46,263 nt of DNA, from positions 1 through 46,263 of the forward strand of contig JANSYO010000035.1 in the NCBI GenBank assembly GCA_024742395.1, read 5' to 3'. Shown piece by piece: positions 34,060 to 43,014 of this stretch. The translations under genes were made by a program, and so were the position numbers. The DNA comes from Cytophagales bacterium. Its GTDB lineage: Bacteria; Bacteroidota; Bacteroidia; Cytophagales; Spirosomataceae. Position 1 is the first letter of the stretch. Each line of letters opens with the position of its first letter. The notes beneath the pieces were generated by a model. That model did not search any database. It was not told the origin of the DNA and was given only the letters and a program-made list of their open reading frames with translations.

Positions 34060-34082
34060 CCCCGATTTTGTCGGGGTTTTTT
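34060..34082 (+). terminator. Rho-independent terminator of the atp operon
   Basis: CCCCGA (34060-34065) pairs with TCGGGG (34071-34076), loop TTTTG, then six T. It lies 37 nt after the atpH stop. Confidence 0.9.
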
Positions 34083-34156
34083 CTTTTTACAGCAAGTTAA
34101 TTCTATTTGAAATAGAACTCCATTTCGAGACTGTTATGAAATGATTAAGACTGAAG

Positions 34157-34185
34157 AAAGGACAACAAGATATATGTTGTCCTTT
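34157..34185. terminator. Inverted repeat behind the ccmF-like gene
   Basis: AAAGGACAACA (34157-34167) pairs perfectly with TGTTGTCCTTT (34175-34185), loop AGATATA. It lies 31 bp past the ccmF-like stop (34216). Short T-runs flank it on both strands, so it could stop transcription from either side. Confidence 0.65.
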
Positions 34186-34215
34186 TAATATGTTTGTAAA
34201 TTAAGTACTTCGGTT

Positions 34216-36741
34216 TTATGCCTTTCTTAGAGCAATTCTAAACCTTCTGAATGCTGAGATAGACATTCCGATTACAAGTAAGGCAATACCTAACCAAAGA
34301 AGATTTATAAAAGGTTTTTCAATTGCTTTCAAGACGATATATTCACGTTCGCTTCGTGATATAGAGAATGTGAACTGTCCATCTATTGGGTCTATCTGAG
34401 AGAGCTGAACTCTTAGACCTAATTCATTACTGACTACAGGCTTGCTCCAAACCTGATTGTCCTTTATAACAAAAGTTGGACTCATGAGTTTTTCGCCATC
34501 TCTTTCCAGGATTCTTAAATAGGCCATGGCCGCAGCATCACCTGCATTAATTTCCATACCATCAACTTCCCTAACGCCCACTACATCTTCAAGAATGGCT
34601 ACATAGTCATTAAGGAAGAAGGTATCCTTGAGGGCTACTCGGTATTCCATCGGATTACTCCACTCTCTGTCTTCTTCTCTTTGTACATAATTTACGTGAG
34701 AATAGATATCTTTATTCCATAGGTGTTTTATGTCAGGAGAGGCTACATTACCCATCTTCTCATTGATCTGATAGCGAGGATAAAGGTTAAAGGATTTATC
34801 CTTGCCCATTTCAAAGGCAATTTGATAATAGGTGTTTTCAGCTTCGTATTCAACAGTATCGCCTCTGTAACGCAATGTGTCTGATACATCAACAATGTCG
34901 GCCCTTGCGATCCCCTTAAAACCACTTCCTATAACGGGCTGAATAAATCTTTTTTCTATATAGCCTGGTACTTGACGAACATCTACAAATTGCCCTTTGT
35001 ACGTCATGCTTAAGTCATTGACCTGATAAGGTCTGTTAAGCCATAAGAGTACATTTTCCCGACTCTCTTTTTCAGAGTCAGAAAAGATTTCTGTTCCTGT
35101 ATTGTTTATTGAGATGGTTTTTTGATATGCAGAAGAATACATAATACCTATCAGCATTAATGCCACACCAATATGTGTGACGGCACCACCTGCTACTTTC
35201 AATTTACCCTTAAAAAGATCAGTTAAAATAGAAGCGTTAGCTACCAGGCCAAAAACAGATGCCGTAATTAATACTACGTATTTCCAGTTGTCAACTCTGG
35301 TCAAAGAGATTAGGAGTGCAGATAAAAGCAATGAAATCAGGAATGGGTTAAGCAAGGCTTTGATTTCTTTTCCTTTGATTTTTTTCCACCAGAAATATTG
35401 GGCCACGCCCATCAAAACCACTGCAACTATAAACAACCACATCTGAAAACGCGTATAATGGGCTATCTGGTCATTTGGCAGAGCCATATTGAGGTCAATA
35501 TTTAAAGACTCGGCAATGCTATTGTAAACGGGTATAGACGTTGTGACGATCACTTGAAAGGCCGCCAGGCTAATGGTTAATACACCCATAAAGACCCAGA
35601 ATTCTGAAGAATACACAGAAGCTTCGTTCTCATCTTTTGGTAATTCTTTCCATCTGATAACGGACATAACTATAGCCGCAATGAGAAAGCTTAGTAAATA
35701 CAACAGGAGTTGACCTGAAAGCCCCAAATCAGTAAATGAATGCACCGATGCATTTCCTAAGATTCCACTTCTGGTCAGGAAAGTAGAATATAGAATAAGA
35801 ATGAACTGAGCAATTACCAGAATGTAAGAATATTTTAAGGCTGAACTACTTTTTCTGGCTAGGAATAGGGTATGAAACGCAGCAACCAAAATTAGCCATG
35901 GAACATAAACAGCATTTTCTACCGGGTCCCAATTCCAGTATCCTTCAAAGTTTAACGTTTCATAGGCCCAAATACCTCCCATCATAATACCAGAACCTAA
36001 AATGACTGCAGCCAATAATGACCAAGGAAGGGCTATATTTAACCATCCATGATAGTCCTTTTTCCATAGCGAAGCCATTGCGAAAGCAAAGGGAACCATA
36101 GTTAAAGCAAAGCCTAAGAAAAGAGTGGGAGGGTGAATGACCATCCAGTAGTTTTGTAACAAAGGATTTAGTCCATTGCCGTCTTTAGGTATAAAGTTTG
36201 GGTCTAATGACCAAACAGGCAGATTGGGGTTCAGCTCTTTCAGTGTCAAAAACGGAGAGCTTCCCAGTTTCAAATCATTAAAAATGACAACACCCAAGAT
36301 CATGGAGGTGAGAAAAGCCTGAATGCCCGAAACGATCATCATAGTTGGGCTGCTCAACATCTGATTGCGTTTGTTTTTACTGAATTGATATATTAGAAGA
36401 AGACCCACCAGAGCATTCCAGAATATCCAAAGTAAAAAAGATCCTTCCTGGTCTTGCCAGAAGCAGGAAATGGCATACCCAAGAGGTAAACTTAAAGAAG
36501 AGTTATCCCAGGCATAATGGTATTCGAAATAATGATTGAAAATGATAGTAAACAAAGTAGCACAAATACCTATCACAAAGACCGCATGGGCACCGAAAAC
36601 ACTGTTGCCATATTTTGTCCAGGGCGAATCCCCGGCATTTTTTCTGGACGACTGCCAATAGGCATAAGTGGCGATCAGAGAGCTAATAAAGGCTAGAATG
36701 GTCAGTAAGTGACCTATATTTCCTAAGGAGGATCTCAGCAT
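34216..36741 (-). CDS. ccmF: Cytochrome c biogenesis protein, CcmF/CcsA family (haem lyase)
   Basis: 841 aa from ATG 36741. A multi-pass membrane protein that attaches haem to apocytochrome c (system I type). It shows the haem-handling WWD-like motif GYWNWDPVENAVYVPW preceded by GGIWAYETLNFE, further conserved FLTRSGILGNASVHSF, and a large periplasmic domain in the C-terminal third, then a final helix. I chose ATG 36741 over the frame beginning with TTG 36768, because a TAnnTTTG box (36773-36766) overlaps that TTG. It is divergent from two thioredoxin genes, which would suit cytochrome c maturation. Other ccm genes are not next to it. Confidence 0.92.
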   Translation of the reverse strand: MLRSSLGNIGHLLTILAFISSLIATYAYWQSSRKNAGDSPWTKYGNSVFGAHAVFVIGICATLFTIIFNHYFEYHYAWDNSSLSLPLGYAISCFWQDQEGSFLLWIFWNALVGLLLIYQFSKNKRNQMLSSPTMMIVSGIQAFLTSMILGVVIFNDLKLGSSPFLTLKELNPNLPVWSLDPNFIPKDGNGLNPLLQNYWMVIHPPTLFLGFALTMVPFAFAMASLWKKDYHGWLNIALPWSLLAAVILGSGIMMGGIWAYETLNFEGYWNWDPVENAVYVPWLILVAAFHTLFLARKSSSALKYSYILVIAQFILILYSTFLTRSGILGNASVHSFTDLGLSGQLLLYLLSFLIAAIVMSVIRWKELPKDENEASVYSSEFWVFMGVLTISLAAFQVIVTTSIPVYNSIAESLNIDLNMALPNDQIAHYTRFQMWLFIVAVVLMGVAQYFWWKKIKGKEIKALLNPFLISLLLSALLISLTRVDNWKYVVLITASVFGLVANASILTDLFKGKLKVAGGAVTHIGVALMLIGIMYSSAYQKTISINNTGTEIFSDSEKESRENVLLWLNRPYQVNDLSMTYKGQFVDVRQVPGYIEKRFIQPVIGSGFKGIARADIVDVSDTLRYRGDTVEYEAENTYYQIAFEMGKDKSFNLYPRYQINEKMGNVASPDIKHLWNKDIYSHVNYVQREEDREWSNPMEYRVALKDTFFLNDYVAILEDVVGVREVDGMEINAGDAAAMAYLRILERDGEKLMSPTFVIKDNQVWSKPVVSNELGLRVQLSQIDPIDGQFTFSISRSEREYIVLKAIEKPFINLLWLGIALLVIGMSISAFRRFRIALRKA

Positions 36742-36765
36742 TAAATCAAGATTCTTATGATGCCT

Positions 36766-36773
36766 CAAAGTTA
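36766..36773 (-). promoter_or_regulatory. Predicted -7 box of ccmF; decides its start
   Basis: Minus-strand TAACTTTG (36773-36766) matches TAnnTTTG. Transcription from near 36762 gives a 21-nt leader to ATG 36741 and rules out the TTG at 36768. Confidence 0.55.
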
Positions 36774-36907
36774 CTATAGAAATGCCTGATGGACGGCCTA
36801 ATCTGCCTTTTTCTTTGGCTCAAAACTAAATTCTAATCTTGCTCTTTCTATTGAAGCTTAAGAAAGTATTCTGTAATTTTATAGAAACACCAGCGTTATT
36901 GCCTGCA

Positions 36908-38227
36908 ATGAAACAAATGCTGAAATATCTGCTAATTCTTGGTCCGTTTTTTACGATGGGACAGGGGCTTGTTTTCTCTGAATACAAGCTAGATGAAGCT
37001 ATGAAAGCGGCCCAAAATGAGGATAAACTAATTTTTGTGGATTTCTATGCCTCTTGGTGCGGCCCTTGCAAAGCAATGGAAAGCTCAGTTTTCAGTAAAG
37101 ATCGGGTAGGAGAATTCTACAATAGAAGTTTTATTAATCTCAAGATTCTGACAGATGAAAAGGAAGGGAATGCCTTAGCTAAGCAATATGGTGTGAAAGA
37201 ATTTCCTACCTATATGTATCTTAACGAAAAGGGGGAGATTGTCTATAAAACTGTTGGCTTTCAAAACGAAGAAAAATTTCTGAAAGAAGCCCGATTTGCA
37301 CTCAAAGAGAAAAAAGGATTTGTCAGTATTGAGAAGCTGGATAGCTTGTATGAAAGTGGACAAAGGGAACTTGAATTTCTGTCAGATTATCTAAAAAGGA
37401 AATATGAAGTAAAAGGTCCACAGCCTGAGATATTGACAAGTTATTTAGAAGTTTTGCCGAGAAGCCAACTTCTAACAGAGAAGGCACTGACTTTAATTTC
37501 GGATAATGTTACTACGGTAAGTTCTGAAGGCTTTTCTATTTTGGCCGAGTCTTTATATCGATTTCAGGCCATGACAGAAAACCAGCAAAAGGCTGTGCTT
37601 TCCGGGATAGCTCAGTCCAAGCGATATTCTTTTAAAGAAGCAGTTAAAAAGAAGGATGATGAGTTGCTAAATACGCTAATAGAAGCTGTATATGCTACAT
37701 CCTATAGTCAAGAGGCTGCTCTGGCAGAAGAAAGACAGTTTAGATATGATTACGCCAAGCTTACAGAAAACTTCAAGCACTTTAGCGTAATTGCCAGAGA
37801 AGAAGCGGAGAGGATATTGCATATGTCTGACAGCGATTTTGAATCAAAAACCTTAGCGACTATTAAGGATTTCAAGAAAAATGCTGAATTAAGAAATCTT
37901 TCGCCATCTTCTGGTCAATACAAAATGATGATGGATGGTCTGGAGAATGGTGCAAAGAAATCGGCTTCTTTCCAACTGGCAGAATTTGCCTGGGGCTACT
38001 ATCAAATGACCGCTGAAATTAATGAACTAAATCAGGCATTAAGATGGTCTGCTTATTCTATTAAACTTCATGAAACGCCGGCTAACTGGGAAACCTATGC
38101 TTTTCTATTAAAGAAAGTTGGAAGGAAACGAGATGCTAAAAGAGCCATGAAACAAGCTGTTAAATTGGCCAGAAAAATGGGAATTGAGTCAGGAACATTA
38201 AAAGAGGCTTACGCAAAAATCAAATGA
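36908..38227 (+). CDS. Secreted thioredoxin-fold protein with long C-terminal extension
   Basis: 439 aa from ATG 36908 (MKQMLKYLLILGPFFTMGQ); upstream codons in the same frame would put a basic stretch before the signal peptide. Thioredoxin domain at about 20-125 with the active site ASWCGPCKAME and cis-Pro region KEFPTYMYL. The 300-residue extension is helical and repeat-like, ending in a TPR-like part (AEFAWGYYQMTAEINELNQ; WETYAFLLKKVGRKRDAKRA). It should work in the periplasm as a thiol-disulfide enzyme. It overlaps the next thioredoxin gene by 4 nt (ATGA), and the two share the segment NKLIFVD/EDKLIFVD, so they are paralogues. Confidence 0.9.
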   Translation: MKQMLKYLLILGPFFTMGQGLVFSEYKLDEAMKAAQNEDKLIFVDFYASWCGPCKAMESSVFSKDRVGEFYNRSFINLKILTDEKEGNALAKQYGVKEFPTYMYLNEKGEIVYKTVGFQNEEKFLKEARFALKEKKGFVSIEKLDSLYESGQRELEFLSDYLKRKYEVKGPQPEILTSYLEVLPRSQLLTEKALTLISDNVTTVSSEGFSILAESLYRFQAMTENQQKAVLSGIAQSKRYSFKEAVKKKDDELLNTLIEAVYATSYSQEAALAEERQFRYDYAKLTENFKHFSVIAREEAERILHMSDSDFESKTLATIKDFKKNAELRNLSPSSGQYKMMMDGLENGAKKSASFQLAEFAWGYYQMTAEINELNQALRWSAYSIKLHETPANWETYAFLLKKVGRKRDAKRAMKQAVKLARKMGIESGTLKEAYAKIK

Positions 38228-38634
38228 GAGTTTTGATTCTGTTCTTCCTCTCTTTGTTAAGTTTTACGAGTATTGCTCAGCAAATCAACTTTGAGATTGG
38301 ATCTTTTGAACAGATCCTGGAGAAAGCCAAACAGGAGAATAAACTAATTTTTGTGGACTTGTACGCAGACTGGTGTGGGCCATGCAAAATTATGGAAGCC
38401 ACTACATTCAATCACTCAGAAGTAGCTGAAGTATATAATAATGCGTTTGTGAATTACAAAGTTAATATAGATGAACCCATAGGAAAGCAAGTAAAGGCAA
38501 AATACAATGTTTTCGCCTACCCTACATACCTTTTCCTTTCTCCCTCGGCTGAAGTTCTATATCGTCTTGAAGGAGTTTTTAAGCCAGCCGAAATGATTGA
38601 GGAAGCCGAGTTTGCTTTAGGTTTATTAAAATAA
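38224..38634 (+). CDS. Secreted thioredoxin-fold protein (short paralogue)
   Basis: 136 aa. Signal peptide to about residue 19 (LSLLSFTSIAQQ), then one thioredoxin domain: KLIFVDLYADWCGPCKIMEAT, FAYPTYLFLSP. It is about 45% like the domain of the preceding protein by eye. Tandem secreted thioredoxins next to a haem lyase point to keeping apocytochrome cysteines reduced, but TlpA/ResA membership is not proven. It ends 9 bp inside the convergent GroES-like gene. Confidence 0.92.
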   Translation: MRVLILFFLSLLSFTSIAQQINFEIGSFEQILEKAKQENKLIFVDLYADWCGPCKIMEATTFNHSEVAEVYNNAFVNYKVNIDEPIGKQVKAKYNVFAYPTYLFLSPSAEVLYRLEGVFKPAEMIEEAEFALGLLK

Positions 38635-39000
38635 ATCCTCGCTTCTTTCCAGCATGAGTATTGAGCTTTGTGGTACTATGACGTATTTCTCTCCGTTGTA
38701 CTCTATTTCTATGGCGTGTCTTTGTAAGTAAATGGCTAAATCACCTTCCTCTGCCTGTAGGGGCATATATTTAACTTTTTCTTCGGTGGTTTTCCAAGGT
38801 TCTTCTTCGCTGTTATTTGGCAATGGATACCCGGGTCCTACTTTCACCACGTAGCCGCTTTGTACGTCTTCTTTTTCTGTGACCGTGGGCGGAAGAAACA
38901 AGCCTGTTTTTGTTTTACCGTTATGTAATTTAGGCTTGATAAGTACTTTATCTCCTACTATTTCAAGTCGCTTCAATTTGTTATCTGCCGTTATTTCCAT
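38626..39000 (-). CDS. GroES-like co-chaperonin family protein, enlarged
   Basis: 124 aa instead of the usual 90-100. Cpn10 features: KRLEIVGDKVLIKPK, a mobile loop with TKTGLFLPPTVTEKE where GLFLPP would correspond to the GroEL-contacting Ile-Val-Leu, then SGYVVKVGPG and at the end VIVPQSSILMLE. A segment of about 20 residues (NNSEEEPWKTTEEKVKYMP) is inserted in the roof-loop region, and the N-terminus is extended. No groEL is next to it. It is co-transcribed with the D-threonine-aldolase-like gene (gap 1 nt). Probably a second, divergent co-chaperonin. Confidence 0.85.
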   Translation of the reverse strand: MEITADNKLKRLEIVGDKVLIKPKLHNGKTKTGLFLPPTVTEKEDVQSGYVVKVGPGYPLPNNSEEEPWKTTEEKVKYMPLQAEEGDLAIYLQRHAIEIEYNGEKYVIVPQSSILMLERSEDLF

Positions 39001-39001
39001 T

Positions 39002-40084
39002 TTATCTTTCTCCTGCTATAGTTTTCCAGTGTTCTGTTAGTATTCCGTTTTTTATAACACCTATTTCGCGGTGAAGGTTTACGGTAGGGCAAATATGATA
39101 CGGGATTCCGTAAATCACATCGCCAAGTCTAAATTTTTCCCAGTTTTTGACCTTCAATACCCCGTGCTCTTCACTTTGCGAAAGTAATTCATAGGCACCT
39201 ATATTTAGAAATAGCACTCGCTTCTGAATGGGGTTTTCGGCCGCTAAAGATTTATGGCCAAGATCCACGGTAACGATGCCTTCTTTAGGTTTAGAAATTA
39301 TACGGGTCACCAATAAGGCGGCAGGGTCAAAGGGCTGCTCCGGTATGTTTTCATTATAGCCCCAGTCCCAAAAGACACAAGTGCCCGGACTGCATATTAC
39401 TTCTGGGTTCTGATTATGAACAGTGAAAGAGGGAGTGCCGCCGGCTATTACCTCTGCCTCAGGGTTCAGTTTCATCAGCTCCTTTATGTAAGTTTGAATA
39501 GCCTCCATGCCTTTGGTAACCTTCTTTTGTTTTTCGTTGTAGGATTTATCATGGATATGTCCGTCATACACATGAAAACCTGCAAGAACTATATTAGGCT
39601 CCTGATCAATGTATTTCATTAAGGAAGCAAGATTGTCGCCGGGTTCTATTCCACTTCTGTTCATACCGCTGTTTATGTCTATATAAACTTTTTGAAGTGG
39701 TTTTGATTTTTTAAGTTCTGAGGCACTCTGGAGGTTGTCTACCAAAAGGGCAAAGGTGGTTTTGGGGAACTGTTCTTTGAGTGAAAAGAATTTATCTATT
39801 TTAGGTCCAACCAGCTGATGTGCAATCATAACGAATTTTGCTTTGGCTTGGGCAGCTAACTTTGCTTCGGCAATTGTGGCAGCCTTAAAACGAGTAATGC
39901 CAGACTCCACCATTCTTTCAATAACCTTCTGGCATTTATTGGTTTTTACATGAGGCATGAGTCTGTTTACATCTCCATTGACCAGCCCGATCATCTTTTC
40001 AAGGTTGTTTTCAAAAAGGTGTTCGTAGAGAACCAATGAGGGTGAATCTACTTTTTCAATGTTTTTTATCTCGTACCATTCCAT
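39002..40084 (-). CDS. D-threonine aldolase / D-serine dehydratase-like PLP enzyme
   Basis: 360 aa from ATG 40084 (MEWYEIKNIEKVDSPSLVLY); codons upstream in frame (from a TTG at 40156) are unconvincing. N-terminal alanine-racemase fold with PLP-lysine in MPHVKTNKC, C-terminal DSD1-like domain with GIPYHICPTVNLH, whose His and Cys fit the metal site of D-threonine aldolase and D-serine dehydratase. INSGMNRSGI and GTPSFTV are phosphate-binding parts. The substrate may be D-threonine, D-serine or similar; I cannot decide. Divergent from the VOC gene, with overlapping upstream regions. Confidence 0.9.
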   Translation of the reverse strand: MEWYEIKNIEKVDSPSLVLYEHLFENNLEKMIGLVNGDVNRLMPHVKTNKCQKVIERMVESGITRFKAATIAEAKLAAQAKAKFVMIAHQLVGPKIDKFFSLKEQFPKTTFALLVDNLQSASELKKSKPLQKVYIDINSGMNRSGIEPGDNLASLMKYIDQEPNIVLAGFHVYDGHIHDKSYNEKQKKVTKGMEAIQTYIKELMKLNPEAEVIAGGTPSFTVHNQNPEVICSPGTCVFWDWGYNENIPEQPFDPAALLVTRIISKPKEGIVTVDLGHKSLAAENPIQKRVLFLNIGAYELLSQSEEHGVLKVKNWEKFRLGDVIYGIPYHICPTVNLHREIGVIKNGILTEHWKTIAGER

Positions 40085-40177
40085 GCTATAAACTGCGATT
40101 TTGCTACAAAACTGTGGAAATTCTTTTGAAAGAAGCCATTTTTGCAGCGTATTCAAAAGAACATTTCAAAAATAGTG

Positions 40178-41221
40178 ATGAGCAATAATCTTTTTACCGG
40201 AATTCAGCAAGTAGGTATTGGTGTTGAAAATGCCGAAGAGGCCTTTAAGTGGTACAATAAAAATTTAGGTTTAGATGTACCGGTATTTGATGATGTGGCC
40301 AGAGCTGAGCTCATGACGCCGCATACCAATGGGATTATTCGTGAAAGAAGAGCTATTCTTGCTGTGAATATGGCTGGCGGCGGCGGTGCAGAAATTTGGC
40401 AATCCAATGATCCATTGCCTTTAGCTGCAAAGAAAGAAGCTTCTTTGGGCGATTTGGGAATTTTTTGTGTTAAACTTAAATCTAGTAATGTAGATGCTTT
40501 GGCTTCAAAATTAAATGTTGCCGTTCAAAAATCGCCAAGTGGAAGTTCAATTGCCTGGCTAAAGGACCCCTATGGCAATCAATTACAAATTGTACCTGAT
40601 AATTCCTGGTTTAAGAAAAAGGCTGACCACACGGGTGGGGTTTTAGGCGTTATTATAGGCGTGAGTAACATGGATGCCTCTCTTAAATTATACAGAGATG
40701 TGTTAGGGATGTCAGAAGTAATGTATGACGAAGAAGGGGTGTTTGAAGATTTTAAGCCTTTGAAGGGCGGAGAAAGAGTATTCAGGAGAGTATTGCTCAA
40801 AAAATCTGAAAAAGCTGAAGGTGCATTTTATAAGTTGTTTGGCAATATTGAAATAGAATTAGTAGAACTGAAAAATGCTGAACCGTCTGTAATTATGGAA
40901 GGTAGAAGCTGGGGCGACCTCGGGTTTATACATCTTTGTTTTGATACCTTAAATATGGAGGCCTTCAAGGCCAAAGCGGCTGCTGCGGGTTTTCCATTTA
41001 CGGTAGATAGCGGAAACACTTTTGATATGGGAGAAGCCGGTGGACGATTTAGTTATATTGAAGACCCGGACGGAACACTATTGGAATTTGTGGAGACACA
41101 TAAAGTACCCGTATTGAAAAAACTTGGGATTTTTATTAATCTTAAGAAAAGAGGAATGCTGAAGCCATTGCCTAACTGGATGATCAGTACACTGGGCTGG
41201 GGCAAAGTGAAGCCAGATTAA
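40178..41221 (+). CDS. Two-domain VOC (glyoxalase/dioxygenase superfamily) protein
   Basis: 347 aa from ATG 40178 (MSNNLFTGIQQVGIGVENAE); the TTG 12 codons earlier is in frame but lies over the neighbour's 5' end. Two VOC repeats: the first at about 5-140 (QQVGIGVENAEEAFKWYNKN; WLKDPYGNQLQIV), the second at about 155-310 (GVSNMDASLKLYRDVLGMSE; IEDPDGTLLEFVETHK). Each DPxG-then-EFV or QIV end holds the metal Glu in many members; here the first ends in QLQIV, lacking the Glu, so perhaps only the second is metal-bound. The reaction is unknown. It heads an operon with MazG-like and a membrane protein (gaps 5 and -4 nt). Confidence 0.9.
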   Translation: MSNNLFTGIQQVGIGVENAEEAFKWYNKNLGLDVPVFDDVARAELMTPHTNGIIRERRAILAVNMAGGGGAEIWQSNDPLPLAAKKEASLGDLGIFCVKLKSSNVDALASKLNVAVQKSPSGSSIAWLKDPYGNQLQIVPDNSWFKKKADHTGGVLGVIIGVSNMDASLKLYRDVLGMSEVMYDEEGVFEDFKPLKGGERVFRRVLLKKSEKAEGAFYKLFGNIEIELVELKNAEPSVIMEGRSWGDLGFIHLCFDTLNMEAFKAKAAAAGFPFTVDSGNTFDMGEAGGRFSYIEDPDGTLLEFVETHKVPVLKKLGIFINLKKRGMLKPLPNWMISTLGWGKVKPD

Positions 41222-41226
41222 CCGTT

Positions 41227-41553
41227 ATGACCATTAAAGAAGCACAGGAAATAGTAGATGAGTGGATTAATTCTGTGGGTGTTCGTTATTTTAATGAGCT
41301 GACTAATACCGCCATTTTAACCGAAGAAGTAGGTGAGGTGGCCAGAATTATGGCTCGCAGATACGGTGAGCAATCAGAAAAGGAATCGGATAAAAATAAG
41401 GACCTCGGCGATGAAATGGCCGATGTCTTGTTTGTGCTCATTTGCCTGGCAAATCAGACAGGAATTGATTTAACAGAAGCTTTGAAAAAGAACCTGGAAA
41501 AGAAAACGCTTCGTGATGCGGATAGACATAAAAACAATAAAAAATTAAAATGA
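41227..41553 (+). CDS. MazG-like nucleotide pyrophosphohydrolase
   Basis: 108 aa. All-alpha NTP pyrophosphatase: the metal-binding ILTEEVGEVAR (EExxE) and DLGDEMADVLFVLICLA (ExxD) are both present. It hydrolyses nucleoside triphosphates to monophosphates, cleaning the pool of abnormal nucleotides. The ending KKTLRDADRHKNNKK is typical. Its stop overlaps the next start (ATGA). Confidence 0.94.
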   Translation: MTIKEAQEIVDEWINSVGVRYFNELTNTAILTEEVGEVARIMARRYGEQSEKESDKNKDLGDEMADVLFVLICLANQTGIDLTEALKKNLEKKTLRDADRHKNNKKLK

Positions 41554-42473
41554 GAAAATTACTTCAGATCTCATTTCATGATGTCTGGTCAAAGTTCGGG
41601 CTGGTCTTCTTCTTATATGTTCTCGGGCTGTTAATTGCAGGCTATCCGGTGACCCTGTTTTATAGAACATTAGTATTAGAAACCGGAAATTCTGCTGCTC
41701 TTAATGAACTGGTCCCAGCATTTGATTTTACTATTTTTGCCGATTTTATGAATCAAAGCGGAGAGTCATTTCGCTCTGTTTTTCGCATGGCTCTTTTGTT
41801 TGGGTTTCTGGGGTCTATTGTTTTTACGTTCTTTTCAGGAGGTGTCATAGGTCAGCTAGCCAATAAGAGCCGAACGGATTGGAATGCGTTTTTTAGAGAT
41901 TCGAAAAATTTGTTCATACCCTACTTTGGTTTATTACTTATCACTGGGATTTTTCTGTTTGTCATTTTTCTGGTTAGTGGTCTTATCTTCTTCATTTTTG
42001 TGATTTTGGCCGAAGGGAGCTCAGAAAGAGGTTATTTCTTTTGGCTATTGCCACCCTCTATTTTGTTAATCATTGGCTTTTCATTTGGTTTGGTGGTTAG
42101 CTTTTATGCAAAAGTGATGCTTTATCAAAACAGGCATGTGGGTGTCTCAGATGCATTCTGGAAGGCCGTTACCTATGTGTACAAAAGGCCGAAGCTTTTA
42201 GTATATTTCTGGTCAATAAGTCTAGCAGGAGTTATCCTTACTTGCATTTATTTGATCATTGAGAAGTATCTGACAATGAGTTCTACTTTCACCATTGTAC
42301 TAGTAGTGATTGTCCAACAATTAAATATAATGAGTCGCTTCTTCCTTAAAAACTGGAATTATGCCACGGCATTGAATGCCTACGGTTTAGAGCCGGTCTA
42401 TTTTCCTGAGGCTAAGCCTGATGTCATTGTTATGGAAGAGTCGGATGAATCTGAAAATACTGAAGAAGCTTAA
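41550..42473 (+). CDS. Multi-pass membrane protein, unknown
   Basis: 307 aa with about six predicted membrane helices (FGLVFFLYVLGLLIAGYP; MALLFGFLGSIVFTFFSGGV; YFGLLLITGIFLFVIFLVSG; WLLPPSILLIIGFSFGLVV; LLVYFWSISLAGVILTCIYL; a further one near 262-284) and an acidic tail (EESDESENTEEA). The conserved look of the Gly-rich FSGGVIGQLANKS loop suggests a family, but I cannot name it. Translationally coupled to the MazG-like gene. Confidence 0.85.
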   Translation: MRKLLQISFHDVWSKFGLVFFLYVLGLLIAGYPVTLFYRTLVLETGNSAALNELVPAFDFTIFADFMNQSGESFRSVFRMALLFGFLGSIVFTFFSGGVIGQLANKSRTDWNAFFRDSKNLFIPYFGLLLITGIFLFVIFLVSGLIFFIFVILAEGSSERGYFFWLLPPSILLIIGFSFGLVVSFYAKVMLYQNRHVGVSDAFWKAVTYVYKRPKLLVYFWSISLAGVILTCIYLIIEKYLTMSSTFTIVLVVIVQQLNIMSRFFLKNWNYATALNAYGLEPVYFPEAKPDVIVMEESDESENTEEA

Positions 42474-42498
42474 ACTTTGTTAAGAGGGAGATTGTTAA

Positions 42499-43014
42499 AT
42501 GAGTATGTCTGAAGAAATAGTCAATAGAGTAGCCGCAAGTGGTCTGATCAGCCTGGATTTGGAAGATTACTATGTACCTGGGGAGAGAGTCTTTTATGAT
42601 TTAAAAGACAACCTTTTCATGGAGATGATACTCAAGGAAAAGGAGTTTAGAGCTTTTTTGAAAGATCATGACTGGTCACAATACAATGGCAAACATGTAG
42701 CCATTGGCTGCACGGCAGATGCCATTGTACCCACCTGGGCTTATATGTTATTGAGCTTAAAATTAAGCCCTGTAGCAAAGACAGTTGTTTTTGGAAATCT
42801 GAATGAGCTGGAGATAGCCATATTTACGAAATCTTTAGAAAAACTGAATATTGAAACCTTCAGAGATCAGCGAGTTGTGGTGAAAGGGTGTAGTAAAGTA
42901 GAAGTGCCATCAGCTATTTACGTAGAGATTACCAATAGATTAAGACCTGTTGTGAAAAGTCTGATGTTCGGTGAGCCGTGCAGTACGGTGCCGCTTTATA
43001 AAAGGCCTAAATAG
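42499..43014 (+). CDS. DUF2480 family protein
   Basis: 171 aa, soluble. Matches what I recall of DUF2480: DLEDYYVPGERVFYDLKDNL, HVAIGCTADAIVPTWAYMLL, VVVKGCSKVEVPSAIYVEIT and the ending GEPCSTVPLYKRPK. Two conserved Cys-Gly/Ser steps (GCTAD, KGCSK) and EPCSTVP suggest a metal or thiol role; the family function is not known. It starts 25 nt after the membrane gene and abuts the stop of the Rrf2 gene on the other strand. Confidence 0.9.
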   Translation: MSMSEEIVNRVAASGLISLDLEDYYVPGERVFYDLKDNLFMEMILKEKEFRAFLKDHDWSQYNGKHVAIGCTADAIVPTWAYMLLSLKLSPVAKTVVFGNLNELEIAIFTKSLEKLNIETFRDQRVVVKGCSKVEVPSAIYVEITNRLRPVVKSLMFGEPCSTVPLYKRPK

